Translations under genes and position numbers: made by a program
Notes under the pieces: generated by a model
Seen by the model: only the letters and a program-made list of their open reading frames with translations
What the model was told of the DNA's origin: nothing
Database searches by the model: none
Assembly: GCA_016762995.1 (NCBI GenBank)
Contig: JAESUT010000132.1
Location: 1 to 8,202 of the forward strand
From: Gammaproteobacteria bacterium
GTDB lineage: Bacteria > Pseudomonadota > Gammaproteobacteria > Pseudomonadales > Pseudohongiellaceae
Direction: 5' to 3'
Length of the DNA stretch: 8,202 nucleotides
Shown here: positions 1 through 7,935 of the stretch, in pieces
How positions within the stretch are numbered: position 1 is the stretch's first letter
How the letters are laid out: every line of letters begins with the position of its first letter

Positions 1-807
1 TGTGATGATCGCCAGCGGTATGTGCCAGCTAATTATCTTTTTGTAGAGTAAGAATAGGCCGCCTAGCAAGTAAGCGATGTTGATTATTTCCCAAGCTGTC
101 TTTGATTCTCGAGAAAATAGGGAGACTCCTGACTCTCTAGCCGCCAATATCGCACTGTTGCCGGCCATCTTGAATTCGATAAGGGGAGTAGCCATTGCTA
201 GTCCATCGATATATTCATTGATGTCGATGGCGCTTGATGCGGCGAAAGGGAAGGCGAGTAATAGCGCCTGCTTGAACCCGCCCCAACTCAACGGGCTTAG
301 AACATCTCGCTCGGCAGTTAGTAGTGCTAGGCCCACATCACCAACGGCCAGTGGCCCGTTGATTACTTCGCTAGGAATATGCCAGCCAGTCATCTGAAGA
401 GGGAAAGCCAGCAGCAACATTGCATAGCCGCACATCGCTGGGTTGAATGGGTTCTGTCCAAGCCCACCATACAGGTGCTTAGCAATCACTATTGCAAACA
501 CGATTCCAAGTGCCGCAAGCCACCAAGGCGATCCGGGAGGGATGGCGATGGCGAAGAGTAGAGCGCTAACCAGAGCACTTCTGTCCGATAGATAGGGGCG
601 GTAATCTCGATTGCGTAGTCGCGCCATTGCCACTTCGGCCAATACAGCGAATGTAATAGCGATGACAATGTTGATTAAAACCCCATAACCAAAAAACCAG
701 AGTGAGGCGAGGATTCCAGGAAGCAGCGCACACAGCAGTGTTTGCATGAGTTGGGCAATATCTCTACCGCTGTGTTGGAAGGGGGCGCCGGTCTGTAGAC
801 TGCTCAT
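1..807 (-). CDS. rnfD: RnfD/RsxD, membrane flavoprotein subunit of the Rnf electron transport complex (C-terminus cut by window edge)
   Basis: This open frame runs without a stop from an ATG at 807 to base 1, giving 269 residues; the family is usually about 350, so roughly the last 80 lie outside the window. RnfD is an integral inner-membrane subunit that carries FMN bound covalently to a threonine and passes electrons across the membrane core. The sequence shows hydrophobic stretches (about residues 22-60, 78-110, 122-140, 180-192, 240-256), the family signature GQNPFNPAMCGY at about 117-128, and the flavin attachment motif DGLAMATPL at 201-209 with Thr207 as the likely FMN site. The start codon overlaps the rnfC stop (ATGA), as expected for translational coupling. 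A plus-strand frame at 77-397 overlaps it but has no family resemblance. Identification is confident; the missing end prevents any check of its integrity. Confidence 0.93.
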   Translation of the reverse strand, partial: MSSLQTGAPFQHSGRDIAQLMQTLLCALLPGILASLWFFGYGVLINIVIAITFAVLAEVAMARLRNRDYRPYLSDRSALVSALLFAIAIPPGSPWWLAALGIVFAIVIAKHLYGGLGQNPFNPAMCGYAMLLLAFPLQMTGWHIPSEVINGPLAVGDVGLALLTAERDVLSPLSWGGFKQALLLAFPFAASSAIDINEYIDGLAMATPLIEFKMAGNSAILAARESGVSLFSRESKTAWEIINIAYLLGGLFLLYKKIISWHIPLAIIT

Positions 808-2438
808 TTCTTCTTCTCTTCTCTGCGGGCTTTGACTCGAGCGACAGCCGCGGCGATATCTCGGCTGGCTTGCTCTTTGGAGATAAAGTCTGCTTCCCCC
901 TTTTGTGGCTTAGCTGCCTGCTTGGTTACTTGTGCAGAGTGTGTAGACGCGTCTGCTTTTTTCGACAGCGCCTGATCTTTCTCTTTTTTCGATCGATATT
1001 GACGAAATTGGAATCTTTGTTGCCAGTAATTGCTGTGCTCCAAGCTCTGGTTGCGGGTCTCAACGAGTTCCTTGCTCTTTTTATAGATACTCACTAAGGG
1101 TATATGGCTAGGACAGACGTAGTCGCAGGCGCCGCATTCGATGCAGTCGAGCAGGCCATGTTCAAGTAGCTGTGTGGTATTTGATGATTTGCTGAATGCT
1201 AAGAGCTGTTGTGGCAGTAGCCTAGAAGGGCAGACGTCCGCACAGAATCCACAGCGTATGCAGGCCTGTTCCGCTTTCGGAGTCGGAAATTCATTTTCAC
1301 TAGCCGCGATGAGGCAGTTTGTCGTTTTACAAATAGCGGCTTTATTACTTTCAAGCCTACTCCCCATCAGTGAGCCGCCAACAATGCCGTTTTGCGACTT
1401 GTTAGCCTCGATCCCGCAGAGTTCGAATAGAAAGTCTGCGGCGGTACCGATGAGCACTTCAAAATTTTTCGGTGTCTTCAGTGCCTGACCAGACAGGGTA
1501 GTGACTCGACTGATGCAGGGCTTTCCCTCTATTATTGCTTCATAGCAGGCATTTGCAGTGCCGACGTTGTGCATTATTACGCCATTCTCAGTGGGGTGCT
1601 GACCTGTTGCTATCTCAATGCCCGTAACACATTGAATGAGTTGCCTTTCAGAGCCTGCGGGGTATTTGCTGGGTATAAGCACGAGCTCGCAGCCCTGCTC
1701 TAGATTTATCTGTTCTAGCAGGGCTTGTTTGAGTGCGGCTATTGCGTCTGGTTTGGAGTCTTCGATAGCGATTATGCAACGCTGTGCTGCACAGGCCTTT
1801 CTTAGAATATCAGCACCTAACACAACTTTATTCGCGCGCTCCCTGAGCAGCGCTTCATCTGCGGTGATGTACGGTTCGCATTCCGCCGCGTTTATGATGA
1901 GAAACTCGGCCGCCGATTCGCCAAAACCACTGAGCTTGTCTGCAGTAGGAAATCCAGCGCCTCCCATGCCAATGATCCCTGCGTCACGAATTAGGGAAAC
2001 TAGGTCGGCGTTAGGCAGCTGCGAATAATTTGGCGGAGGGTCGGGTTGCAACGCTTCATCAAGGCCGTCTGTGGCGAGGCTTATGCACAATTGTTTCTGC
2101 TCTAAGTGATCTGCAACAATCGAATCTTCAATCGAAGTTATCACACCCGAAGTAGCCGCATGCACGGGCACCTCAGAACAGCCTTTTTCGGCAATGCTTA
2201 TAACAGCCAATTTTTGGTACTTAAGCACCTGGTCTCCAATACTGACTAGGAGAGTAATTGCACCGCTATCATTAACGCCAATTGGAATAGTTAACTGCGG
2301 CGGAATCGGCGTGGCCATTATCTGCGAGCGCAAAGAATGTTCTTTAAAAGGCAGAGGCTGGATACCGCCGACAGTGCGTCTGGCAAACACCCGGTCGCGG
2401 CCGAAGCCTCTCGATGCTAGCTGTTTTAGGAGGCTCAT
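804..2438 (-). CDS. rnfC: RnfC/RsxC, NADH-interacting peripheral subunit with two [4Fe-4S] clusters
   Basis: The protein has 544 residues. RnfC is the peripheral subunit that exchanges electrons with NAD(H) through a flavin and passes them to RnfB. A barrel-sandwich-like N-terminal part (about 45-125, containing [11 protein letters not shown] at 91-101) is followed by a NuoF-like nucleotide/flavin region with the glycine-rich motif GMGGAGFPT at 157-165 and [12 protein letters not shown] at 183-194. Two ferredoxin motifs supply both [4Fe-4S] clusters: Cys393, 396, 399, 403 and Cys432, 435, 438, 442. All eight cysteines are intact. The tail (about 450-544) is Lys/Ala/Gln-rich, probably helical, and has one [14 protein letters not shown] unit at about 528-537. 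E. coli RsxC is about 740 residues because of a much longer tail. The ATG at 2438 overlaps the rnfB stop by 4 bases and the stop overlaps the rnfD start the same way, so the three genes are coupled. Confidence 0.95.
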   Translation of the reverse strand: MSLLKQLASRGFGRDRVFARRTVGGIQPLPFKEHSLRSQIMATPIPPQLTIPIGVNDSGAITLLVSIGDQVLKYQKLAVISIAEKGCSEVPVHAATSGVITSIEDSIVADHLEQKQLCISLATDGLDEALQPDPPPNYSQLPNADLVSLIRDAGIIGMGGAGFPTADKLSGFGESAAEFLIINAAECEPYITADEALLRERANKVVLGADILRKACAAQRCIIAIEDSKPDAIAALKQALLEQINLEQGCELVLIPSKYPAGSERQLIQCVTGIEIATGQHPTENGVIMHNVGTANACYEAIIEGKPCISRVTTLSGQALKTPKNFEVLIGTAADFLFELCGIEANKSQNGIVGGSLMGSRLESNKAAICKTTNCLIAASENEFPTPKAEQACIRCGFCADVCPSRLLPQQLLAFSKSSNTTQLLEHGLLDCIECGACDYVCPSHIPLVSIYKKSKELVETRNQSLEHSNYWQQRFQFRQYRSKKEKDQALSKKADASTHSAQVTKQAAKPQKGEADFISKEQASRDIAAAVARVKARREEKKK

Positions 2439-3016
2439 AAGAGCGATCCAGATGAGCTGCGCTCGTCGATATAAAAGGCTGTCGAGTGCGAGGGTGCTAT
2501 GTGGCTAACCATATCAATGCAATCTACAGGGCAAGGTTCGACGCAAAGGTCGCAGCCTGTGCATTCGGACGCAATTACCGTGTGCATTAGTTTAGGTCCG
2601 CCCAGAATCGCATCGACGGGGCAGGCTTGAATGCACTTGGTGCACCCTATGCATTCATCCTCTCTAACTACGGCAACACTGAAATTTCTAAATTGGCCAT
2701 GTGCTGGATCAAGCTCTCGTACAGGTTCATTGAGTAATTCGGCGAGCTCCAGAATTGTCTCGCGGCCACCGGGCGGACATTTATTGCTTGCCTCGCCCAA
2801 ACTGATAGACCGAGCATAGGGGAGGCAACCTGGGTGTCCACACTGCCCGCATTGAGTCTGTGGCAGTGCGCGATTTATCCGATCTACAAGCGACTTTTGT
2901 GCGCTTAACTGCAGGCGCAAGTATCGACTAATCTCAAGAAGCACGAATGTGGTTAACAGTAAGAGGCTAGCTCCAATGATGAGCTGTGTGAGCCAATGCG
3001 AGATTAAAGGTAGCAT
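2435..3016 (-). CDS. rnfB: RnfB/RsxB, membrane-anchored polyferredoxin subunit
   Basis: I place the start at the ATG at 3016, giving 193 residues (E. coli RsxB has 192). A longer reading from a TTG at 3043 would add nine residues inside the end of rnfA and has no family counterpart. RnfB accepts or donates electrons between RnfC and the membrane core. Residues about 5-27 form one membrane anchor. They are followed by the RnfB-type iron-sulfur motif with Cys56, 59, 64 and 80 (CGQCGHPGC), then two ferredoxin motifs: Cys122, 125, 128, 132 ([12 protein letters not shown]) and Cys152, 155, 158, 162 ([12 protein letters not shown]). All cluster ligands are present. The C-terminus after about residue 168 is short and Ser-rich. 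The start lies 4 nt after the rnfA stop and the stop overlaps the rnfC ATG, so it is tightly coupled. No strong Shine-Dalgarno is visible, consistent with reinitiation. Confidence 0.95.
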   Translation of the reverse strand: MLPLISHWLTQLIIGASLLLLTTFVLLEISRYLRLQLSAQKSLVDRINRALPQTQCGQCGHPGCLPYARSISLGEASNKCPPGGRETILELAELLNEPVRELDPAHGQFRNFSVAVVREDECIGCTKCIQACPVDAILGGPKLMHTVIASECTGCDLCVEPCPVDCIDMVSHIAPSHSTAFYIDERSSSGSLL

Positions 3017-3020
3017 GGCT

Positions 3021-3596
3021 TTATGCCAACCCGGCGAAGCCAAGTAGGCTAATTGCTACGAGGCCTGCGGTAATTAGTTGAATAGCATGGCCTTGAAATG
3101 GCGCGGGGACATCCGCAAGTTCTAGGCGCATGCGCAGGGCAGCGAATCCTACAATCATCAGGGAATAGCCCAATGCAGCACCGAAGCTGTAGGCGATACT
3201 TTCGCTGAGACCTAGAACGCTAGTGCTGCTAGATAGTGTCGCTCCTAATACGGCACTATTGCCGCCGATTAGAAATAGAAGCAGACCCTGCTGCCTTGCT
3301 GAGAAGGGGAAATGCCTCGTGACCAAATGCAAGAAAAGCGTGGTCAATAGGGCGCTTGTCGCTACAAAGACGATTAGGCGAAAGAATTCTAGATGAAGCG
3401 GGACCAAAATAAGGCGGTAAATAGATAGGTTAATTATCAAACTTAGAAAAAGAACAACAAAGTTAAATAGCGCAAACTCGATAGCTTGAGGCAATCTCTT
3501 CGTCGCATAGAAGAGTGAGGAGACGCCAAAAAGCTGAATCAATATTAGATTATTGACGAGGGCAGCGGCAACAATGATGCTGAGATAGTTTGTCAC
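3021..3596 (-). CDS. rnfA: RnfA/RsxA-like membrane subunit lacking the conserved iron-sulfur cysteines
   Basis: I choose the GTG at 3596 as start, giving 191 residues (E. coli RsxA has 193) and an N-terminus, [16 protein letters not shown], that lines up with the family. An ATG at 3659 would add 21 basic residues and overlap the protease gene by 53 bases. RnfA and RnfE form the pseudo-symmetric membrane core of the Rnf pump. Six hydrophobic segments can be seen, and the end carries the signature [20 protein letters not shown] (160-179). Oddly, the protein contains no cysteine. The usual LGLCPF and TNCAVLG motifs read FGVSSLF (23-29, Ser26) and GNSAVLG (112-118, Ser114). In related RnfA/RnfE and NqrD/NqrE proteins these cysteines ligate a centre between the two subunits. 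Gene position and overall likeness support RnfA, but the electron path through it must differ or be impaired. The upstream protease stop is 10 nt away; GAGGA sits about 14 nt before the GTG, rather far for a ribosome site. Confidence 0.9.
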   Translation of the reverse strand: MTNYLSIIVAAALVNNLILIQLFGVSSLFYATKRLPQAIEFALFNFVVLFLSLIINLSIYRLILVPLHLEFFRLIVFVATSALLTTLFLHLVTRHFPFSARQQGLLLFLIGGNSAVLGATLSSSTSVLGLSESIAYSFGAALGYSLMIVGFAALRMRLELADVPAPFQGHAIQLITAGLVAISLLGFAGLA

Positions 3597-3606
3597 GCTG
3601 CGATTT

Positions 3607-5121
3607 CTAGTCCTCGAAAAGGTTGATCGAATGGCTCGCGGGTATCTGATAGCGAGCAAGGATGTCGGCTTCGCCTTCTATGGCTTGTTCGTGGTTTATC
3701 ACTAACTGATAGCCATTTTTGTTTTCCATTACCACGTTATCGTTTTTGTTGTTCTTAACTAGATCGGAAAAGTGCGCGAAATCTCTTACCGGCTCGCCAT
3801 TAACGACCTCGACGATCCAGTTGCGCCAGTCGTGATAACCGAGGTTTACATCGGCGGCCATGACTTGAAGCGCCACCACCAATTGTCTTCGCTCCGGTGA
3901 ACTCCACTCATTGCGTGCTTGTAAGAGACTAACCGGTGCCGTGCGACTCCAATCACTTCCCCAGCGTTTAATGAGATTCATATTAAGAGGGACGAATAAA
4001 ATTCCTCCGTAGATATAGTATTCAGGGATTTTATCGAACTGTTCACCTGTAACCAGGCTGTAACTGTCGAGAGCTTTGCGCGCCTCAAGGCTAGTCGTTC
4101 GAACTTCGCCTTGCCGCACATAGGTGATATCAACAGAGTCACCCACGTGGTGTAAATTTATGGCGTGTTTGTAATCGGTGAGTACATCTTCTGAAAGATG
4201 AATGCTGCCATCTTCAGCAATATCGAAATCATCGATTTGCAGAATGACATCGTTCTTCTGCAATACGCCGTGTGCTGGTGCATCGTCGAAGACTTTAATA
4301 ACCATCACGCCGTTCTGTTCATCGCTTAGTCCGTAGGCTTTCTTTGCGGAAGGACTGTCGAGAGTTTGTGTACGAAAGCCCAAATCGGGGAAGCCATCGT
4401 GAACGCCATCTATACTGTCGGTTAGTACGTGCCGAATCATGCTGGGTGGAACGAAGTAGCCGAGGTTCTCTGCACGGCTGCCGCTGTTGGCTTGCATGAC
4501 AACCCCGACGATCTGTTGGTCGACTATGACTGGCCCACCGCTATTGCCAGGATTGATGGCTGCATCTATTTGGCCGGCTAACAGGTAGGCGCCAGCATGA
4601 GAGTAGACCTGCTGTTCAACGCGAGAGAGGATGCCTTTTGTGATGCTTAGAGATTTGCCGCCCATTGGGTATCCATACACAGAGACTTCCTGCAATGGCT
4701 CGGGGAGATCGCCAATGCTCAGCGCCTTCAGGTCACTAAAAAAACCGGGTTCATCAACGGTTATTAATGCAAGGTCAGCTTCATGAGAGATGAAGGTGAC
4801 TCTCGCTAGATAGCGTTTGGGATCGTTGTGCTTTTGTGCTTGTACGTAACTCGCGTTCGCTACGACATGTGCATTCGTCAAAATTTGGTTGCCAGAGATA
4901 ACTGAGCCTGAACCGCTGCTTTGTCTCGGTGTAAGCAAACGCCAAGGGGTAAAGTAGTCCGGTGCAGACTGCGTGGTGTAAATTTTTATCACCGAGTCTT
5001 CGATTGCCCTTATTTCGCTGTTTTGGGCGGCTGCGCCGTTGCTAGCTACGAAGGAAAGCAAATACAGTGTTAGCAAGAACATGCGGCGCGGTTTGCCAGA
5101 AAAGCAGGTGGGAAAACGCAT
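3607..5121 (-). CDS. Secreted Deg/HtrA-family (S1C) serine protease with PDZ domain and plant-Deg-like C-terminal domain
   Basis: The protein has 504 residues. The N-terminus has a basic start, a hydrophobic core (about 14-27) and an Ala-rich end (NGAAA-QN), so it looks like a signal peptide cut near residue 32, placing the enzyme in the periplasm. The trypsin-like domain (about 36-235) has a complete catalytic triad: His85 in TNAHVV, Asp116 in ADLAL and Ser194 in PGNSGGP. A PDZ domain follows (about 245-348). The C-terminal part (about 350-500) is not a standard second PDZ; its EYYIYGGILFVPLN (367-380) recalls the distinctive C-terminal PDZ-like domain of plant Deg2/Deg9/Deg10 proteases and their bacterial relatives. 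Such enzymes degrade or bind misfolded proteins; the substrate here is unknown. The ATG is preceded by AGAGGT with good spacing. The stop lies 10 nt before rnfA, so the two genes may be co-transcribed. It differs from classical DegP/DegS, so I give no symbol. Confidence 0.93.
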   Translation of the reverse strand: MRFPTCFSGKPRRMFLLTLYLLSFVASNGAAAQNSEIRAIEDSVIKIYTTQSAPDYFTPWRLLTPRQSSGSGSVISGNQILTNAHVVANASYVQAQKHNDPKRYLARVTFISHEADLALITVDEPGFFSDLKALSIGDLPEPLQEVSVYGYPMGGKSLSITKGILSRVEQQVYSHAGAYLLAGQIDAAINPGNSGGPVIVDQQIVGVVMQANSGSRAENLGYFVPPSMIRHVLTDSIDGVHDGFPDLGFRTQTLDSPSAKKAYGLSDEQNGVMVIKVFDDAPAHGVLQKNDVILQIDDFDIAEDGSIHLSEDVLTDYKHAINLHHVGDSVDITYVRQGEVRTTSLEARKALDSYSLVTGEQFDKIPEYYIYGGILFVPLNMNLIKRWGSDWSRTAPVSLLQARNEWSSPERRQLVVALQVMAADVNLGYHDWRNWIVEVVNGEPVRDFAHFSDLVKNNKNDNVVMENKNGYQLVINHEQAIEGEADILARYQIPASHSINLFED

Positions 5122-5129
5122 AGCAGAAG

Positions 5130-5135
5130 ACCTCT
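5130..5135 (-). promoter_or_regulatory. Ribosome binding site of the Deg-type protease gene
   Basis: On the minus strand AGAGGT ends about 8-9 nt before the ATG at 5121. This supports that start over other in-frame methionines such as Met14, which would remove the basic N-terminal region of the signal peptide. Confidence 0.6.
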
Positions 5136-5310
5136 GGTTCGAATTTTGATATTCACACTGGCAGGATGTTGCTCGCCAACACGCGAAAGAATGCTGAAGC
5201 TTAATATGTTCGCGGCCGCAGCGCCAGTCGCGTTGCGCGCCTTAGCAACATAGCCTAGCAACACTATCTGCAGTTGATGGGACCTGTCAGAGGTGAATAA
5301 TCTTGCAGAT

Positions 5311-5323
5311 GATTGCTGCAATC
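5311..5323. repeat. 13-base palindrome downstream of metG
   Basis: GATTGCTGCAATC is a perfect inverted repeat of 6-base arms around one central base. It lies about 36 bases past the metG stop and 190 bases upstream of the protease start. An overlapping second stem, TTGCAG (5303-5308) with CTGCAA (5316-5321), is also possible. It could be an operator or a weak RNA hairpin. No T-run follows on the minus strand, so it does not look like an intrinsic terminator. Confidence 0.3.
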
Positions 5324-5358
5324 CTAGTTTATGAGGTTTAGGTCTTGAGTTTCAAAAA

Positions 5359-7419
5359 CTAGGTGATGCGCATGCCCGGCTGAGCACCGGCATGGGGCTC
5401 GAACAACCAAATTTCTTTCCCACCGGGACCGGCGGCGAGAATCATTCCTTCAGACATGCCAAATTTCATCTTGCGGGGCTTTAGATTTGCGACGACGACA
5501 GTCAGCATGCCTACTAATTTGTCTGGGTCGTACGCAGACTTGATGCCAGAAAACACAGTGCGAACAATGTCTTCCTCGTTTTTATCTTTACCCAGATTCA
5601 ATACCAACTTCAATAATTTGTCTGCGCCTTCGACGTGTTCGGCGCTGGTGATCTTCGCGACGCGAAGATCGACTTTGGCGAAATCGTTGAAATCGATCTC
5701 ATTCTCGAAACCCGTAGTATTTTCTTCAGGCTGCGGGGCCGCGGCAGATTTTACTTTCGCCTGTGCCTCAAATTCTTTCTGAGTTGCATCAACCATAGCC
5801 TTTACCTTGTCAGCTTCCACGCGAGTCATCAGTGGCTTAAATTTATTAATCTTGTGCCCAACTAAAAGACTATCAGCGTCATCCCATTGCAGTGGTTCGA
5901 TAGCAAGAAATTGCTCTACATCCGCTGCCATGTTGGGCAGTACCGGTTTTAGATAGCAGATGAGCAGGCGAAAGGCATTAATGCCGCTGCTACAGATGGC
6001 TTGCAGTTCCGGTGATTGCTTGTCAGCCTTTGCAATAACCCAAGGTTCTTTGTCATTGATATACTGGTTTGCCTTGTCTGCGAGGGCCATGATCAGACGA
6101 ATTGCCTTGCTGTATTCTCGTGACTCGAAGTAATCCCCGATTTCGTCTTTCGCCGCTTGAATTTCGGCGAGTAAGTCGGGGTTGTCTGGGTTTTGTGCAA
6201 GGTAACCATCGAAGCCTTTGCCGATAAACCCAGCACAGCGACTCGCTATGTTTACTACTTTGCCAACTAGGTCTGAATTGACTCTCTGTGCAAAATCTTC
6301 AAGGTTTAGATCCAGGTCGTCGATGCCGTTAGATAGCTTCGCCGCTAGGAAATAACGTAAATATTCAGGGTTGAGGTGGTCGAGATAAGTGCGCGCATTT
6401 ATAAATGTGCCACGTGACTTGGACATCTTTGTACCGTCCACGGTTAGAAAGCCGTGCACGTAGACAGCGGAGGGCTTTCGGTATCCGGCACTCGTTAGCA
6501 TCGCGGGCCAGAATAGCGTGTGGAAGTTGATAATGTCTTTGCCGATGAAATGGTATAGCTCCGTATCTTGGCCTTTTTGCCAGTAGTCATCGAAGTTGTA
6601 ATCTGTGCGATCGCATAGGTTTTTAAAGCTAGCCATATAGCCGATAGGTGCATCAAGCCATACATAGAAATATTTGCCAGGAGCGTCGGGAATTTCGAAT
6701 CCGAAGTAGGGCGCATCACGACTGATATCCCATTCTTGCAGTTCTGTGTCTAGCCATTCTCGTAGTTTATTGGCGACAGAGTCTTGCAATGTTCCGCTGC
6801 GTGTCCATTCTGAGAGCATGTCGCGGAATTCGGGAAGGGCAAAGAAGAAGTGCTCGGAATCCTTTTCGATAGGTGTCGCGCCGGAGATCGAAGAGCGCGG
6901 ATCGATTAGCTCGGAGGGGCTATAGGTAGAGCCGCAGGCTTCACAATTGTCTCCATACTGATCTGCCGTTTTGCACTTCGGGCAGGTGCCGGTGACGTAT
7001 CTGTCTGCGAGGAATAGCTTCTTCTCGGGATCGAACAGCTGCGTAATGCTTCTTCTATTTATATGCCCGTTTTTGTCTAGAGCCTTATAGATGTGCTCGG
7101 AGAATTCTCGGTTTTCTTCGGAGTGCGTCGAGTGGTAGTTGTCGAAGTGAATCAGAAAGTCTGCAAAATCTCTTTGATGTTCATTGCTGACATTTTCGAT
7201 TAGCTTCTCTGGGGTAATTCCCTGTTGTTCAGCGCTGAGCATGATCGCTGTACCATGTGCATCATCAGCACAGACATAGACGCAGTCGTTGCCTCGAAGT
7301 TTCTGCAGGCGAACCCAAATATCTGTCTGAATGGCTTCCATGAGGTGCCCAAGATGGATGCCCCCATTTGCATAAGGCAAAGCACTAGTAACCAATATTT
7401 TTCGCTGACTCACGTTCAC
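5359..7419 (-). CDS. metG: Methionyl-tRNA synthetase (MetG, with zinc knuckle and C-terminal tRNA-binding domain)
   Basis: This 686-residue protein (E. coli: 677) charges tRNA-Met with methionine in the cytoplasm and is essential. The class I catalytic core starts at about residue 7 with the HIGH-type motif HLGH (22-25) and closes with KMSKS (331-335). The connective domain carries a zinc knuckle with Cys146, 149, 159 and 162. The anticodon-binding helical domain covers about 360-530 and has the expected aromatic/basic features. A charged linker (about 540-575) leads to an EMAP/Trbp111-type tRNA-binding domain (about 577-686) that in homologues supports dimerisation. The start is GTG at 7419. 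A second GTG two codons on (7413) is equally plausible because the upstream GGCGGG is better spaced for it. The gene lies 71 nt downstream of the rubredoxin gene on the same strand. Length and motifs look ordinary and intact. Confidence 0.98.
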   Translation of the reverse strand: MNVSQRKILVTSALPYANGGIHLGHLMEAIQTDIWVRLQKLRGNDCVYVCADDAHGTAIMLSAEQQGITPEKLIENVSNEHQRDFADFLIHFDNYHSTHSEENREFSEHIYKALDKNGHINRRSITQLFDPEKKLFLADRYVTGTCPKCKTADQYGDNCEACGSTYSPSELIDPRSSISGATPIEKDSEHFFFALPEFRDMLSEWTRSGTLQDSVANKLREWLDTELQEWDISRDAPYFGFEIPDAPGKYFYVWLDAPIGYMASFKNLCDRTDYNFDDYWQKGQDTELYHFIGKDIINFHTLFWPAMLTSAGYRKPSAVYVHGFLTVDGTKMSKSRGTFINARTYLDHLNPEYLRYFLAAKLSNGIDDLDLNLEDFAQRVNSDLVGKVVNIASRCAGFIGKGFDGYLAQNPDNPDLLAEIQAAKDEIGDYFESREYSKAIRLIMALADKANQYINDKEPWVIAKADKQSPELQAICSSGINAFRLLICYLKPVLPNMAADVEQFLAIEPLQWDDADSLLVGHKINKFKPLMTRVEADKVKAMVDATQKEFEAQAKVKSAAAPQPEENTTGFENEIDFNDFAKVDLRVAKITSAEHVEGADKLLKLVLNLGKDKNEEDIVRTVFSGIKSAYDPDKLVGMLTVVVANLKPRKMKFGMSEGMILAAGPGGKEIWLFEPHAGAQPGMRIT

Positions 7420-7490
7420 TACCCGCCATTTTTCTTTATCATTTAGTGCGATTGCTAGGATGAGTACTGCTCGCGCACTTTGTGTTGTTA

Positions 7491-7658
7491 CTAATTGATT
7501 TCGATCATTTCGAAATCTTCTTTACCGACTCCGCATTCTGGGCACATCCAATCATCGGGTATGTCGTCCCAGCTAGTACCGGCAGGAATGCCATCGTCCG
7601 GCAGGCCTAGAGCTTCCTCATAGACAAAACTACATACTAAACACTGCCATTTCCTCAC
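7491..7658 (-). CDS. Rubredoxin (55 residues)
   Basis: This small one-electron carrier binds a single iron through four cysteines and acts in the cytoplasm, often serving hydroxylases, reductases or oxidative-stress enzymes. It is read from a GTG at 7658 with a good Shine-Dalgarno (GGAG at 7668-7665, 6 nt away) and ends at a TAG. The two iron-binding knuckles are CLVC (residues 6-9) and CPEC (39-42), joined by the typical core [19 protein letters not shown] and followed by GVGKEDFEM. This matches the classical bacterial type in full length. One deviation is that the glycine normally following the first CxxC is Ser10 (CLVCS), while the second knuckle keeps it (CPECG). The gene lies upstream of metG on the same strand. 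Its redox partner is not in the window, so its role is unknown. The rnf block further downstream is another electron-transfer system, but a link is only a guess. Confidence 0.95.
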   Translation of the reverse strand: MRKWQCLVCSFVYEEALGLPDDGIPAGTSWDDIPDDWMCPECGVGKEDFEMIEIN

Positions 7659-7664
7659 GGCTTT

Positions 7665-7668
7665 CTCC
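7665..7668 (-). promoter_or_regulatory. Ribosome binding site that fixes the rubredoxin GTG start
   Basis: GGAG on the minus strand lies 6 nt before the GTG at 7658. The start is otherwise easy to miss because the codon is not ATG and the gene is short. There is no in-frame ATG ahead of the first iron-binding cysteines. Confidence 0.65.
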
Positions 7669-7689
7669 AAATATTGATTCTATTCAATC

Positions 7690-7719
7690 TGTATAGCTAA
7701 GGAATTCTGGCGTTGTCGC
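7690..7719 (-). promoter_or_regulatory. Candidate sigma-70 promoter for rubredoxin (and perhaps metG)
   Basis: On the minus strand GCGACA (7719-7714) as -35 and TATACA (7695-7690) as -10 are separated by 18 bases. This predicts a transcript start near 7683 and a short leader of about 25 bases before the rubredoxin GTG. The -35 box overlaps an inverted repeat, GTCGC (7715-7719) with GCGAC (7729-7733), a possible operator. This is judged by eye from consensus only. Confidence 0.4.
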
Positions 7720-7846
7720 TAACTGATTGCGACGTTGCAAGATCCCTTGGACGTTAACTCTGAATGCTGAAATTGGACCGCTATAGTCAGCTTGATAGGC
7801 GCCGCATCATACTGCAATGGCTAAATATTTTCAGCCTGTTTTTGTG

Positions 7847-7875
7847 CTGACTCGCTCCTCAAGCATGGCCATAAT
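7847..7875 (+). promoter_or_regulatory. Candidate sigma-70 promoter for dcd
   Basis: CTGACT (7847-7852) and CATAAT (7870-7875) are separated by 17 bases and together match nine of the twelve consensus positions. Transcription would start near 7882 and leave a leader of roughly 147 bases before dcd that includes the paired hairpins at 7936-7974. This is consensus matching by eye. Confidence 0.4.
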
Positions 7876-7935
7876 GAAGGAGCAGGGTGAGGCTAAAAGG
7901 TAAATAAGGGATGATTCCATGATGGATTGCCTCTA

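Larger units (their letters stand above)
5122..5358. other. Intergenic region between metG and the protease-rnf block
   Basis: These 237 bases separate the metG stop from the protease start. No convincing Rho-independent terminator is visible: a small stem just after metG lacks both GC content and a T-run. No close match to a sigma-70 promoter stands out either, although the length leaves room for one. A 13-base palindrome near the metG end is listed separately. The stretch around 5208-5242 is GC-rich on both strands. An 83-codon minus-strand frame crosses this region and the protease start, but it has no recognisable features. Confidence 0.6.

Noticed and set aside
77..397. A 106-codon plus-strand frame at the left end
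   Set aside because: It lies antisense to rnfD, whose frame is continuous and carries family signatures; the plus-strand translation resembles nothing.
5070..5321. An 83-codon minus-strand frame between metG and the protease gene
   Set aside because: It overlaps the protease start and signal peptide in another frame, has no recognisable domain, and its composition looks like translated non-coding DNA.
5344..5362. Possible terminator just after metG (AGTTT/AAACT stem)
   Set aside because: The five-pair stem is AT-only with a three-base loop and no following T-run on the minus strand.
7854..7883. GCTCCT/AGGAGC inverted repeat with an 18-base loop
   Set aside because: The stem is short, the loop large, and it overlaps the candidate promoter; not strong enough to call a terminator or operator.
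7817..7903. A 28-codon plus-strand frame upstream of dcd
   Set aside because: It has no ribosome binding site and no family likeness, and it overlaps the candidate dcd promoter; at this size it is easily due to chance.
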